Below the pieces are notes generated by a model. It was not told where the DNA came from and ran no database searches. It worked only from the letters and a program-made list of their open reading frames with translations. From Gyrodactylus bullatarudis (lineage: Eukaryota > Platyhelminthes > Monogenea > Gyrodactylidea > Gyrodactylidae): a DNA stretch of 10,476 bases. Positions 1-7,718 of this stretch are shown here, piece by piece. Positions within the stretch are counted from its first letter, which is position 1, and every line of letters starts with the position of its first letter. Made by a program: the position numbers and the translations under genes. The stretch is taken from positions 1-10,476 of the forward strand of contig SSNU01002941.1 of assembly GCA_012064415.1 (NCBI GenBank). The letters are read 5' to 3'.

Positions 1-165
1 TATGAAAATTGTGCTATTTCGGTTTTTCGCGAATTGCGCAAAAACTGGGCAACTTAGGAAATTTTTGGAAGCAGATTCAGAATCTGCGTTAAATTTTACA
101 CCAGATTTTCGCCAAAATTTATCGCAAAATTTTTTTAAAATTTCCCCCAGTGTTATTATACTTTC
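1..165 (+). repeat. Interspersed repeat R1, copy 1 (diverged)
   Basis: This stretch is repeated, diverged and on the opposite strand, at about 8752-8880. Matching blocks read in the same order in both: AGATTCAGAATCTGCGTTAA here against AGATTCGGAATTAGCGTCAA there, then AAATTTTACACCAGA against AAATTTTGCATCAGA, and a shared end CAGTGTTATTATA (148-160 here). Spacing between blocks is similar. It also carries a perfect palindrome (71-87). Family is not recognised; the shared end block may mark the element's edge. The open frame at 2-190 lies inside the repeat and shows no protein family. Confidence 0.55.
71..87. repeat. Perfect 8-bp palindrome with 1-nt centre
   Basis: GCAGATTC-A-GAATCTGC is fully self-complementary. 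It sits in the best conserved block of repeat R1, but the other R1 copy does not keep the symmetry, so it may be coincidental. Confidence 0.6.
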
Positions 166-1564
166 AACTAGAATTTTTCTAGTATCGTAAATGATTAGAC
201 GCAGATCCCTAGATTAATGCAACAAGACAAGATTCTTCTTAATTAAAATATTGTCAAGCATGGGGGATTATTAATAACAATAATTATTATTATTATTTAT
301 AATGATACACGACGTATCCAAATACGTAAAAATAAGATGTGTCTTATAAGCAGTGAATTATGTAAAATTTCCTAGTTATGTTTATTAGGTGAATATTAAT
401 TTTCTCGTCATAAAATCATAGCGATAAAAGCTATACAATTTTCTTCATTTTATATATTTTTCAGGGTCAAAATAATCAATTCGTTATTTCAGATTTTTGA
501 TACTTTTGAGTAGTAACATTCAGATGGGGATAAATTTTTGAATTAATTTTCTAATAGATCTATAAATTCTAAACATTACTTTTGTACTGAAGCATATTTC
601 GAAAATGCTTCTCCGTTAAAAATCCTGTTTTTTTTCTACGTAAGAATTTGAGCAAGCAAAACGGGCATCATATGGGTTTACTGAATTCTATGAGTTGTTC
701 GGAGAAAAAAAAATTTCCTAAAACATAAAAATATCCATCAATATTTTCATAATTTAAAATTGCCTTATCTTAGTTTTTACGCCTTTTATTCTTTATTCTT
801 TACTATTCCATCAAAATCAATTTTTTCCATAGAAATGTACATTTATTGTATATTTTGTTTCGTTCAAATTTTTCAACAGGCTATATATAATATATATTCT
901 GATTAGATTTTCTACCGTTCCCGATAACCGAAAGGAAAATTTGAATAGAACTTCCTGCTCTTAAAAATGGATGTAGAAGAAATTTGTACAATAATAAATT
1001 CTCGTGCCATCAAATCGCCAAAAAAGGAAAGAATGACTGCTCCGGAAAAAAGACTAGTTAAATATTTCTAACGTGAAAGAATGTTAAATTAATGCACCAA
1101 AATTTCCTGACAACTCTGATGAAGTAAAATGTTTTTGATAAATTAAATTTCTCCTCTTGTTTTATTCAATATACATTGGGAATATGATATCGTGCCCGCT
1201 TCCAAAATGAATCTTTTCCAAGTAAACAGTGGTATTTCTCCATAGATGGATTTAATCATATCTGTTCTTCATTTGATGTTCTTCTTCACTTGATAGAGAA
1301 TAGACAGCTCATTTATTTAATAAATAAGGCTTATAATTTATAAATGTATTTCTAAGGTATTTTTAGGTATGTTCTTCTCTGTATGCTTTTGTAAGGAGAT
1401 AAACAAAAAAAAGTTTTTCATGATTCTGAATCGAATTCACATTATTTCTTCCAACAAAGTTGCAAAAATGACTCAAAAATTGTTTTAAAAATTATAACTA
1501 AAAACGATTTTTTTCTTATTTTCCATGAATATAAAAATTCTGATCGGTCAAAAATTTTTTTTTA
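166..1564. other. A+T-rich DNA without recognisable gene
   Basis: About 1.4 kb with dense stops in all frames. It contains a short (ATT)n microsatellite at about 281-298, a TATATATAATATATA run at about 882-898 and many homopolymer A or T tracts. No coding similarity, RNA gene or element ends could be recognised. Confidence 0.6.
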
Positions 1565-1670
1565 TTTTGAAAATTTTCATAATGTTTTAAATCTTATTAG
1601 TAATAAGTTATTACTAAAAATAATAAATTAAAGTTATTTTTTAAGATTTAAAAGTTTTGAAAAATAGTAT
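1565..1670. repeat. Nested palindrome / short inverted repeat
   Basis: The outer arms TTTTAAATCTTA (1585-1596) and TAAGATTTAAAA (1642-1653) are exact reverse complements. Between them, 1597-1617 forms a second palindrome with 10-bp arms around one G (TTAGTAATAA-G-TTATTACTAA). Similarity of the outer arms extends imperfectly outward to about 1571 and 1668. The size and structure fit a small foldback MITE relic, but no target duplication is evident and the base composition favours chance palindromes. Confidence 0.5.
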
Positions 1671-1904
1671 TTTTCGATTTTAAGGTATCATTTTAATACT
1701 AAATAGCGAATTTACTAAAAATATCTTGCACAAACTACTCATATGCAAGGTTTAATATCTCATCTTCAAAATAATAAATTTAATACCTTATATAACTTTG
1801 AACTCTGACACGATAATAAAAAAATTTTTTTGTTCTAAGTGGTTTTCAGATCAGAGAGAATAGCTGATAGAAATAACAATTAATTATGAAAGAGAACAGG
1901 GAAA

Positions 1905-1980
1905 GATTTCCCGGTGTGGAAGGGTTTGAACCTAAGACGAGATTAAGAGTGTCCTTATCTTGTTTTCACCACTAAGTCTA
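1905..1980 (-). ncRNA. tRNA-Lys(CTT)-like relic, possible SINE head
   Basis: On the minus strand, 1932-1922 reads GGTTCAAACCC, which fits the pol III B box consensus GGTTCRANYCC exactly. About ten bases upstream is ACTCTTAATCT, which contains a CTCTTAA anticodon loop as in tRNA-Lys(CTT). Further upstream is a degenerate D-arm/A-box-like block TTAGTGGTGAAAAC (1975-1962). Acceptor pairing is not convincing, so this is a tRNA pseudogene or the tRNA-derived head of a SINE rather than a working tRNA. No poly-A or second copy was found to settle which. Confidence 0.45.
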
Positions 1981-2027
1981 AGATCGTCTTTATTTAAACA
2001 ATCTTGAAAGTATGGAGAAAACCTTCT

Positions 2028-2224
2028 TTGACACTTTCGGTGCCGAGACTATTTCACAATTTTTTTTATAAAAACCAAAATTTAGCTATGAAGATACCAA
2101 GTTATTTGGCCAAAAATATTACTAATGCAAGTTCACATTGTGGGCTTCAATTTAAACTTTAATTGATCCAGAAACCTATCAAACTGGTAGAGTTATGAAG
2201 GTTCGTCGGCACCGAAAGGGTTAA
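2028..2224. mobile_element. Non-autonomous piggyBac-like MITE (TTAA element)
   Basis: The right end reads GTCGGCACCGAAAGGG followed by TTAA (2205-2224), i.e. TTAACCCTTTCGGTGCCGAC on the minus strand. The left end reads TTGA then CACTTTCGGTGCCGAG (2028-2047). The 16-base termini agree at 14 positions. TTAA is the obligate target of piggyBac transposases and CCCT-type termini are typical, so the left TTGA is read as a mutated TTAA. The interior (about 155 bp) has no ORF. An internal block TTTCACAATTTTT resembles one in the 5101-5289 element, hinting at related families. Confidence 0.72.
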
Positions 2225-2550
2225 GATTTATCTTTTTCTCCTTCAGGATTCTATGGAGTTGAGCAATAGAGTGAGTCCCTAATTTTGAATTGTGGAGAAT
2301 AAAATCAAATTACTGGGGTTTGACACGTAAATTGAGAAAATACAGGTTAGAAAATTTGTTCTTGACCTTGAGGCATCCTATGGCTATTTGAAAGCAGATT
2401 GGTCTTTGAATTAGAATTTAATCTTAGATTTTTTTGTTAGAAAATAAATCTGTATTTAAAATGAATTATAATGTATACATAAAAATTGGTTAAAAATCAT
2501 CGAGATGTTTTACATAGATCTAATAAGTAATTCAATAAACATTCTGGTTT

Positions 2551-2985
2551 CTAGTGAAGATCTGGATAAAGGAGAGAATGAGTATAATCTAAATTCTTAC
2601 GAATATGTTGCATAATAGATTTTATACATAAAATTTTTTTTTTACAATAAAAGCATATCTTCGAACCCATAGAGGCTGAAGACCCGAGGCTAGAATCCGA
2701 GAATTATATGTTTCTAAAAATTTAGAAATTTACTTTGAATTCTTTCAATCTCTCGAGCTTGAGAGTTAGTTAGATTGACTAAAAATGTAGAGTTGTTATC
2801 TATCAAAGGCAACACCAAGAATTTATAAGCCTTGAGCCTTAGATTTACTGATTTTGATAATTTTAAAATTGTAAAAATAGAGAATTTTACTTTAGATAAC
2901 TGATAAAAGGGATTTTAATAAAATAATTTTATCAACCATATTCATGATATGAGATATCAACTGATTGAAAGATATCACGTAAGAT
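2551..2985 (-). pseudogene. Non-LTR retrotransposon RT C-terminus, decayed copy
   Basis: Conceptual minus-strand reading, in shifting frames, matches the better copy at 5286-5940. Matches include AYKFLVLPLI against AYESLVFPIL, REIERIQSKFLNF against LTIERVQYRFLHS, GLQPLWVRRYAFIV against GINPLWVRRYAFIV, and HIRKNLDYTHSL against HIRSKLDYSKSL. These are the conserved segments after the RT palm (thumb/connection) of jockey/CR1-type LINE ORF2. At least two frameshifts and several stops break it. About 130 bp present in the other copy between RRYAFIV and HIR is missing here. The C-terminus appears complete, ending LLYPDLH-stop at 2551. The upstream boundary near 2985 is approximate. Confidence 0.75.
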
Positions 2986-2989
2986 TTGT

Positions 2990-4205
2990 TAGATTTTAGG
3001 AAATTTCAAATGTCACAGGAACCATCGTCGTTTCACCCTGAAATCAACGTAAATAAGGAACGGCGTGCAGGTTTCACATTAAGAAGAGAAGAACTTTGAG
3101 TTCCAAGATTTTTTGTAATTCTTACCAATGGTTTTGTATCAAAAACCAACTTGGTTTCAATCTCAAAAGGGCAAAGAATGGGTTATACAAAATTCTGTCC
3201 GGCATATATTCTCGGTCTTGGCTTCACCTAAAATCGCAAAATTGGCATTTTTACAACTCTGTTGATTTCGAAGGCCTCAAAAAGTCTCAAAATGCATACT
3301 TGAGCTGATAAAATCAAAAAATCTTGAATTTTCAACCTAGACTCAGAGTCTAATTCAGTTTCTTGAAATTATTCTAATGATTTATAGAGCATTTTAAGTA
3401 AGTCCTACACAATCATTTACACACATGAAGGCTCGTGAATGTGTTACACATCAAACCAGATTGTTATTTATACCTCTTCTGGTCCACCTCCATCTGACCA
3501 ATAGTATTCAAGATTAGTATCAACCAATGAAATTTAAGAATCCTGTAAATTTTCCTATAACATGATGTCTAAGCTCACGATCAATTTTCATGAATAAAAT
3601 TCGTTATTGAATTTCTCAACTGATAAAATTCGATTTCAATATATATATTTCTTCTCAATAACTCTTCTTAACACATTCGAATCGTCTCAAAATTTCAGAC
3701 TGGATCCAGCTTAGAAAATCAGACAAGTTGAGTTTTTAGAGTTGAAATGAAATATCATTTCCAATCTTGTAACAGACCCCCGTGTTTTTTCATCAGATGA
3801 CTCCATTTAAAAATCATTGACGAGTTTCTCATTTCCATATACAAGCGTATTTACTTGTGACATAATAGAGGTGAAAATTTTACATCAACTTCAACAGAAC
3901 GGAAACTTTTTCAATTCTCATTTTATCAGAATATTTTTCGACAAAAGATCTTGCTTCTTTTTTGTATTTATTATTGCTATAATCAGAATTCATTCACATC
4001 GAATTTTTGAATTTTGAAATGGTACACTTGAAAAGGACAATGCATTTTAGGCACAAATAATTGTAACTGCAATCAATCGGAAATAAAAATTTAAGGATAT
4101 TCTGGCGACTCTCAAGTTTCTAAACAACAAGACATATTTACAGTCATAAATAAATATAATTTCTATCAACTATAAAAAATTGATCGTAAATCTACATTGA
4201 GAAAG
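2990..4205. other. No recognisable gene
   Basis: About 1.2 kb of A+T-rich DNA. Frames of 66-70 codons at 3096-3308 and 3817-4017 show no family motif and are of a length expected by chance. Small perfect palindromes occur, for example GACTC-A-GAGTC near 3340 and GAAATGA-AATA-TCATTTC near 3745, without an evident role. It may contain unrecognised repeats. Confidence 0.5.
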
Positions 4206-4209
4206 GGAT

Positions 4210-4285
4210 GGAGGACGTCCTGATGGCGAAATGGTTAAAATGCGTAGAAAAAACTTTAGGATTAAATATTCGAATACAATATAAA
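4210..4285 (+). ncRNA. Weak tRNA-like relic (A-box / B-box spacing)
   Basis: TGGCGAAATGG (4224-4234) closely resembles a tRNA D-arm/A box, followed by TTAAAATGCG as in many tRNA D loops. TATTCGAATAC (4267-4277) resembles an eroded T-loop/B box at about the right distance. Stem pairing is poor. Best read as a degraded tRNA pseudogene or SINE head; chance cannot be excluded. Confidence 0.3.
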
Positions 4286-4507
4286 GATTGTTTATCCATT
4301 TACAAATGATTTCTCAATCTAAATCAAATGATCGAGGGGTATTTAACCTAGTAAATTGAAATACAATAATCGAGAAAAAATACACACAATTTTCTACTCA
4401 AAGTGTGATAATTAAATATTTTATTGATTAAAAATAATAATCGATAGCGTCAAACTGTTTCATTTTTAGTAGACATCTCTCAAAATTGATCACTTTAATT
4501 AAAAAAT
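4286..4507. other. A+T-rich spacer without recognised feature
   Basis: No ORF, repeat end or RNA motif was recognised between the tRNA-like relic and the foldback element. Confidence 0.4.
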
Positions 4508-4824
4508 GCGCCAAATTCTCAATTTTTTTGAACTTTGAGTTTGATATTTTTGTCGATTTCAAAGTGAGAGAGTGATTAAACGTTAAGGATCACAATAAGA
4601 CAAGAAAATCGATTCCCACTATAGATAAGTTCGTCATTTTTCAAGGATCATCAAAGTGTCATCAATTTGAAAATGATCGAAATTCGATGGAGGATTCTCA
4701 AAATCTGATTTAGCATATTTTTGACTAATTGTGATCCAAAAAAAATCAACTTTTAATCATTCTCTCACAATGAAATCAGCTAAATATTTCAACTCCAAGT
4801 TCAAAAAAATTGGGAATTTGGCGC
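4508..4824. mobile_element. Foldback MITE with about 90-bp inverted repeats
   Basis: The left arm (4508-4596) and the reverse complement of the right arm (4824-4728) align over their whole length. Both begin GCGCCAAATTC, continue CAATTTTTTTGAACTT, share GTGAGAGA.TGATTAAA and end GGATCACAAT. Identity is high with a few substitutions and small indels. The interior, centred near 4665, is also loosely palindromic (TCGTCATTTTTCAAGGAT against TCGATCATTTTCAAATTGAT), so the 317-bp unit could fold almost completely. It has no ORF. No clear target-site duplication is visible, so the superfamily is undetermined. Confidence 0.75.
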
Positions 4825-4857
4825 TAAGTTGAGATCCCAAAAAATTCAATTTCTCGA

Positions 4858-5100
4858 TTATAAAATGTATGCAGCATTATATGCATCGAGGTCAAGCATA
4901 TTCTAAAAAATCGTAAGTGACCATCTATTCGTAGATCTTCTGCAGGAGTACTTTGTTACAAGCTGGTCTGATGTGTCTACGCCTCTTTTGGTTTCGCTAT
5001 AATACTCGATTAAAAAAATACTCGGCTTAGGTCCATTTTCATTTAGATTTTGGTGCAATGTTGATATCATAATGATTGGTATATTCTTTTTACTCTTCAT
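4858..5100 (-). pseudogene. piggyBac transposase C-terminal fragment
   Basis: The minus-strand frame from 5100 reads KSKKNIPIIMISTLHQN, then KPSIFLIEYYSETKRGVDTS, DQLVTKYSCRRSTNRWSL and, after an in-frame TAG at 4903-4905, NMLDLDAYNAAYIL. These match the C-terminal part of the DDE_Tnp_1_7 (piggyBac) family, where the segment 'YN.TK.GVD..D....Y...R.T.RWP...F..MLD.A..NAY' follows the last catalytic aspartate. The family functions in cut-and-paste transposition at TTAA. Everything upstream, including the catalytic core, is missing, and the fragment begins exactly at the TTAA of the neighbouring MITE. It is not functional. The apparent ATG at 5100 is not a real start. Confidence 0.85.
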
Positions 5101-5289
5101 TTAAGCTCTGAATGGACAGCTACTACAGTGTGGGGTCTTTTAGACCCCATTTATCTAATTCAGAAACCAGTTACAAGATTTAGCTTCAAACTAAGAAAAA
5201 AACTGTTCGTTATTTTTATCCCAAAGCTATATTGAAAATTCATACTGAAAAATTGTGAAACAAAAAAGTTATGTCCATTCAAGGGTTAA
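5101..5289. mobile_element. TTAA-bounded piggyBac-like MITE, 189 bp
   Basis: It is bounded by TTAA at 5101-5104 and 5286-5289. The 14-base termini GCTCTGAATGGACA (5105-5118) and TGTCCATTCAAGGG (5272-5285) are inverted repeats matching at 11 of 14 positions, with the last nine exact. The interior has no ORF and contains a strong hairpin at 5131-5149. The right side interrupts the LINE remnant, while the left side abuts a piggyBac transposase fragment. It could be a separate MITE, or the 5' end of an internally rearranged piggyBac whose transposase remnant continues leftward. Confidence 0.72.
5131..5149. repeat. 8-bp GC-rich hairpin inside the TTAA element
   Basis: TGGGGTCT-TTT-AGACCCCA has perfect 8-bp arms and a 3-nt loop, conspicuous in such A+T-rich DNA. 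GGGGTC/GACCCC subterminal palindromes are seen in several piggyBac-like elements, where they are candidate transposase-binding sites; that role is inferred here. Confidence 0.75.
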
Positions 5290-5940
5290 AGACTTAGAGT
5301 AGTCCAATTTAGATCTAATGTGAGACATGACTAATTTAAGATTAGACAAATCGTCACAATCAGATAATTCATAATTCAATTTAATAGCGTTAAAAGTAGA
5401 TAATATGTAATTAAATTCATATTTTGAGTTCCTGAGGTTATAATAATTCTCAGAAACAGAATAGGACAGAGAAATTTTTTTAAACTATAAATGCATATCT
5501 ACGAACCCAGAGAGGGTTAATCCCTGAGATCAAGATGAATGCATTGTACGAGTCCAAATGAGGATATAGGGAATGTAGAAATCTATATTGCACCCGTTCA
5601 ATTGTTAAGGATTGAGCATTATTCAAGTTAGGTAGAAGGGGGAAAATAAAATTTAAAATAGGAAATACCAATGACTCGTAAGCTTTTAGTCTTACGTCAC
5701 TGGATTTAAAGAATTTTCTAATAGAATATATAAAAGTATTAATTCTAGGGATGTTAATAAGAGGATTTAATTTTAAGTTAGATGACATACTGAAACCCAG
5801 ATCCAAAGTTAAGGAGACAATTTCTCCAGGAAGTAGAATAGATTCCATGAGGTTTGCAGAGAGACCAGATGGGAGCATTATTTTGCATTTATCTCTATTG
5901 ATATAGAGCAGTGATAATGCTAAAGTTCTATTTTTAGAAA
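5286..5940 (-). pseudogene. Non-LTR retrotransposon ORF2 C-terminus (5'-truncated, interrupted)
   Basis: The minus strand reads LSLLYINRDKCKIMLPSG, then LDLGFSMSSNLKLNP, RKFFKSSDVRLKAYESLVFP, LTIERVQYRFLHS and GINPLWVRRYAFIV. This is the order found after the catalytic YADD in jockey/CR1-type LINE reverse transcriptases: 'N..KCK.M' (motif D), 'DLGV...L.F', 'Y..LV.PIL.Y', 'IE..Q.RF', 'L..RR'. The frame stops at 5480. A 1-nt shift in the A-run near 5475 reopens it as FKKISLSYSV... to HIRSKLDYSKS at 5287, where the TTAA element cuts in; the last codons there (LTLEWT) come from that element. No RT is recognisable above 5940, consistent with 5' truncation during target-primed insertion. The clearest coding relic of this family in the window, but inactive. 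Confidence 0.88.
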
Positions 5941-5944
5941 ATGA

Positions 5945-6560
5945 TTAAAAGAAAAATATTTTAACTTTTATCATGAGAAATTAAATTAAGCAAATTTTTC
6001 ATCCCGCTAATTTTAATACAAAATCATTATTCCTATTGCAATCAGTTCTGATTTTTTATACATCATTCGAATTCTCTTGAAGAGCCCATTCAGAGCCCAA
6101 CCAAAATTTGATTACAAAATCAAATATTTCTCATACATCAGAGATATTGTAAGTTCAATTTGGAAGTAACGACTCCCTTTCTACGACATGAAGGATATTG
6201 CATACCTAGTGTGTGTTAGATTAATTAAAATAATCATTATATTCTCAAATTTGTAAAAAGTAGTAATTTGATACAGGGGTGGGGTGCAATATTCAATGAA
6301 TTATATTACTATACTAGCTATCCATTCATAAATATGTTCAAATAACAAAGATTCTTTTAATACCTGTATTGATCTATATTTTAACATTAATTTTTTTTCT
6401 CATACATAATTCAGAGTTGTACTCACTCAATTTTTCTCCAGCTGATGAAATTTAATTAAATTCTCTATACGTGTCATGCTAATATGTTGGAACTAATATA
6501 TTTTAAAATTGAAATTTATGAGAAAAATGATAAAAATTTAATTTTTCTTGACAAAAATAC
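5945..6560. other. No recognisable gene
   Basis: About 0.6 kb of A+T-rich DNA beyond the truncated end of the LINE. No open frame of note, no inverted repeat ends and no RNA gene recognised. Confidence 0.5.
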
Positions 6561-6574
6561 ATGAGTTTGGAAAA

Positions 6575-6625
6575 TCCAACTTTTAATCATCAACTTAGGG
6601 ATGAGTTTCGTCCTCATCAGTAAAC
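6575..6625 (-). ncRNA. Hammerhead-ribozyme-like core, probably degenerate
   Basis: On the minus strand, 6620-6605 reads CTGATGAGGACGAAAC, which contains both conserved core strands of a hammerhead (CUGAUGA and GAAA). Right after it, TCATC (6604-6600) can pair with GATGA (6591-6587) across an 8-nt loop as stem III. The preceding GGTTTA and following TAAAAG could make a poor stem I. Stem II is reduced to about one pair, as if the usual UCC-loop had been deleted, and the A15.1-side pairing contains a C/T mismatch. Type I hammerheads are known from the terminal repeats of PLEs, and a PLE on the same strand ends about 0.55 kb upstream. Activity is doubtful. Confidence 0.35.
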
Positions 6626-6695
6626 CATAGCCAGGATTCGCACCGGGATCTTCAACGTCTACATTAGAGATGTAACAAATTTTTCAACCTATTTT
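6626..6695 (-). ncRNA. tRNA-Arg(TCT)-like relic, possible SINE head
   Basis: Minus strand 6650-6625 reads GATCCCGGTGCGAATCCTGG, a T-arm with B box GGTGCGAATCC (one mismatch to GGTTCRANYCC) and CC/GG stem pairs. Upstream, TTACA-TCTCTAA-TGTAG (6675-6659) forms a 5-bp anticodon stem (one G-T pair) with a 7-nt loop centred on TCT. The D-arm (TAGGTTGAAAAATTTG) is degenerate. A working tRNA is unlikely; it looks like a pol III promoter relic placed directly in front of the hammerhead-like core. Confidence 0.45.
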
Positions 6696-6699
6696 AAAA

Positions 6700-7135
6700 A
6701 CCTACTCAAATGATAATACTATGAATTCTTAACATTATCTTATATAAGATCAAGTATCAAAATGCTTGCCTGTGATAATATTCAAGCTTAAAGATGAGAC
6801 TTTTTTAAAAATGCCGCTAGATTTTCAATGAATTTTTACTAAGTTTTCACTAAAATTTCGGATATCTTTTTTACTGATAAGGCTTCGAGGGTTTTTTAAT
6901 GAAAATAGTAATAGAACCACGTTAGGATCATTTCTGTTAAATTTTGTTATTCTACTATTTGGAAAATTAGAAAAAAGATATATATTGGGGCCATATGTAC
7001 ATTTCACAAAGCATCATCGGTGGCAATACTTTAAAAAGGATAAAAGTTGAGAATTCATTAAAAATAATATTTTACAAATTATGAAAGAAATAAATGTCTA
7101 AGATTAATATAACGTAAGCTAAAAAAACACCAAAA
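6700..7135. other. Downstream flank of the PLE, no gene recognised
   Basis: This lies 3' of the minus-strand PLE and could be its 3' UTR or terminal repeat, but nothing here is recognisably PLE. A 60-codon minus frame at 6825-7007 has no family motif. Confidence 0.4.
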
Positions 7136-7163
7136 CTCTCCAATAATTAGCAATAGTGGAGAG
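7136..7163 (-). repeat. 7-bp hairpin just downstream of PLE stop codon
   Basis: CTCTCCA (7136-7142) and TGGAGAG (7157-7163) are exact inverted repeats around a 14-nt loop, about 24 nt beyond the inferred PLE stop at 7187. It might be a 3' UTR structure of the element; chance is possible. Confidence 0.35.
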
Positions 7164-7186
7164 AAAAGTGAAAAAGCTCACATAGG

Positions 7187-7718
7187 TCATAGTAATTGAA
7201 GATTAAAAGAGTAATTTTTCAGAACACACAGGTTTGGTTTAAAGTGATTGATGAAGAATTTTTCCTTCACCCAAACGTCTGTACTGTCATCCCCTGCATC
7301 CTTTTCATAAAATTGAAAAGTTTGAGATTGAAGCTTCATGCCCTTCCTGTCTTAAATGCATGGTCACCGCTGTGTCTTTCTTAAGATGATCATTCCCTCT
7401 AGTTGACAACTTCCTAATTATACGACCTATGTATATAGCTCCACAGTCACATTGGAATTTATAAATCAATAGAGCTTTCTCTTCAGGTTTCAGTAAATTT
7501 TTATGAATTAGGTTAAACAATCTCTGAGTTTTAAATACAATTTTCAATTGTATGTTGTTATAATGTTGATTGATGAGATCAGTTAACTTTCTCCTTAAAT
7601 CATTACTAAAACCATCTCCTTTGAAATTAAGTTTAATGAAAATTTTGGTCTTCTCCACTTGATCTGTGTTTTTCAACGAAATCTCTATCATCTGACAAGT
7701 TGATAAATTTGTCCACAA
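7187..7718 (-). pseudogene. PLE GIY-YIG endonuclease domain and C-terminus
   Basis: The frame from about 7718 to 7305 contains KTKIFIKLNFKGDGFSNDLR (linker), then LLIYKFQCDCGAIYIGR. The latter is the PLE form of GIY-YIG with paired cysteines before the (G)xY-YIG element. It is followed by the conserved arginine region RKLSTRGNDH, TMHLRQEGHEASISNFSIL and, after a 1-nt shift at about 7305, EKDAGDDSTDVWVKEKFF to YSFNLQLL-stop at 7187. The 'SNFSIL' and 'VWVKEKFFI' ends are typical of PLE C-termini. It follows the RT piece in another frame, with a shift near 7690. The ATG at 7718 is an artefact of that shift. Confidence 0.88.

Noticed and set aside
2..190. Plus-strand 62-codon frame at the window start
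   Set aside because: Lies within repeat R1, whose other copy does not keep the frame open; no protein similarity seen.
3096..3308. Plus-strand 70-codon frame
   Set aside because: No motif, no neighbouring coding signal, length within chance expectation.
3817..4017. Plus-strand 66-codon frame with a hydrophobic C-terminal part
   Set aside because: The Phe/Ile richness follows from T-rich DNA; no family resemblance or conserved context.
1905..6695. Working tRNA genes at 1905, 4210 and 6626
   Set aside because: Acceptor stems do not pair convincingly and D-arms are degenerate, so they are listed only as tRNA-like relics.
6825..7007. Minus-strand 60-codon frame downstream of the PLE
   Set aside because: No similarity to PLE C-termini or any family; the true PLE stop is at 7187.
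7196..7384. Plus-strand 62-codon frame
   Set aside because: Antisense to the PLE GIY-YIG C-terminus.
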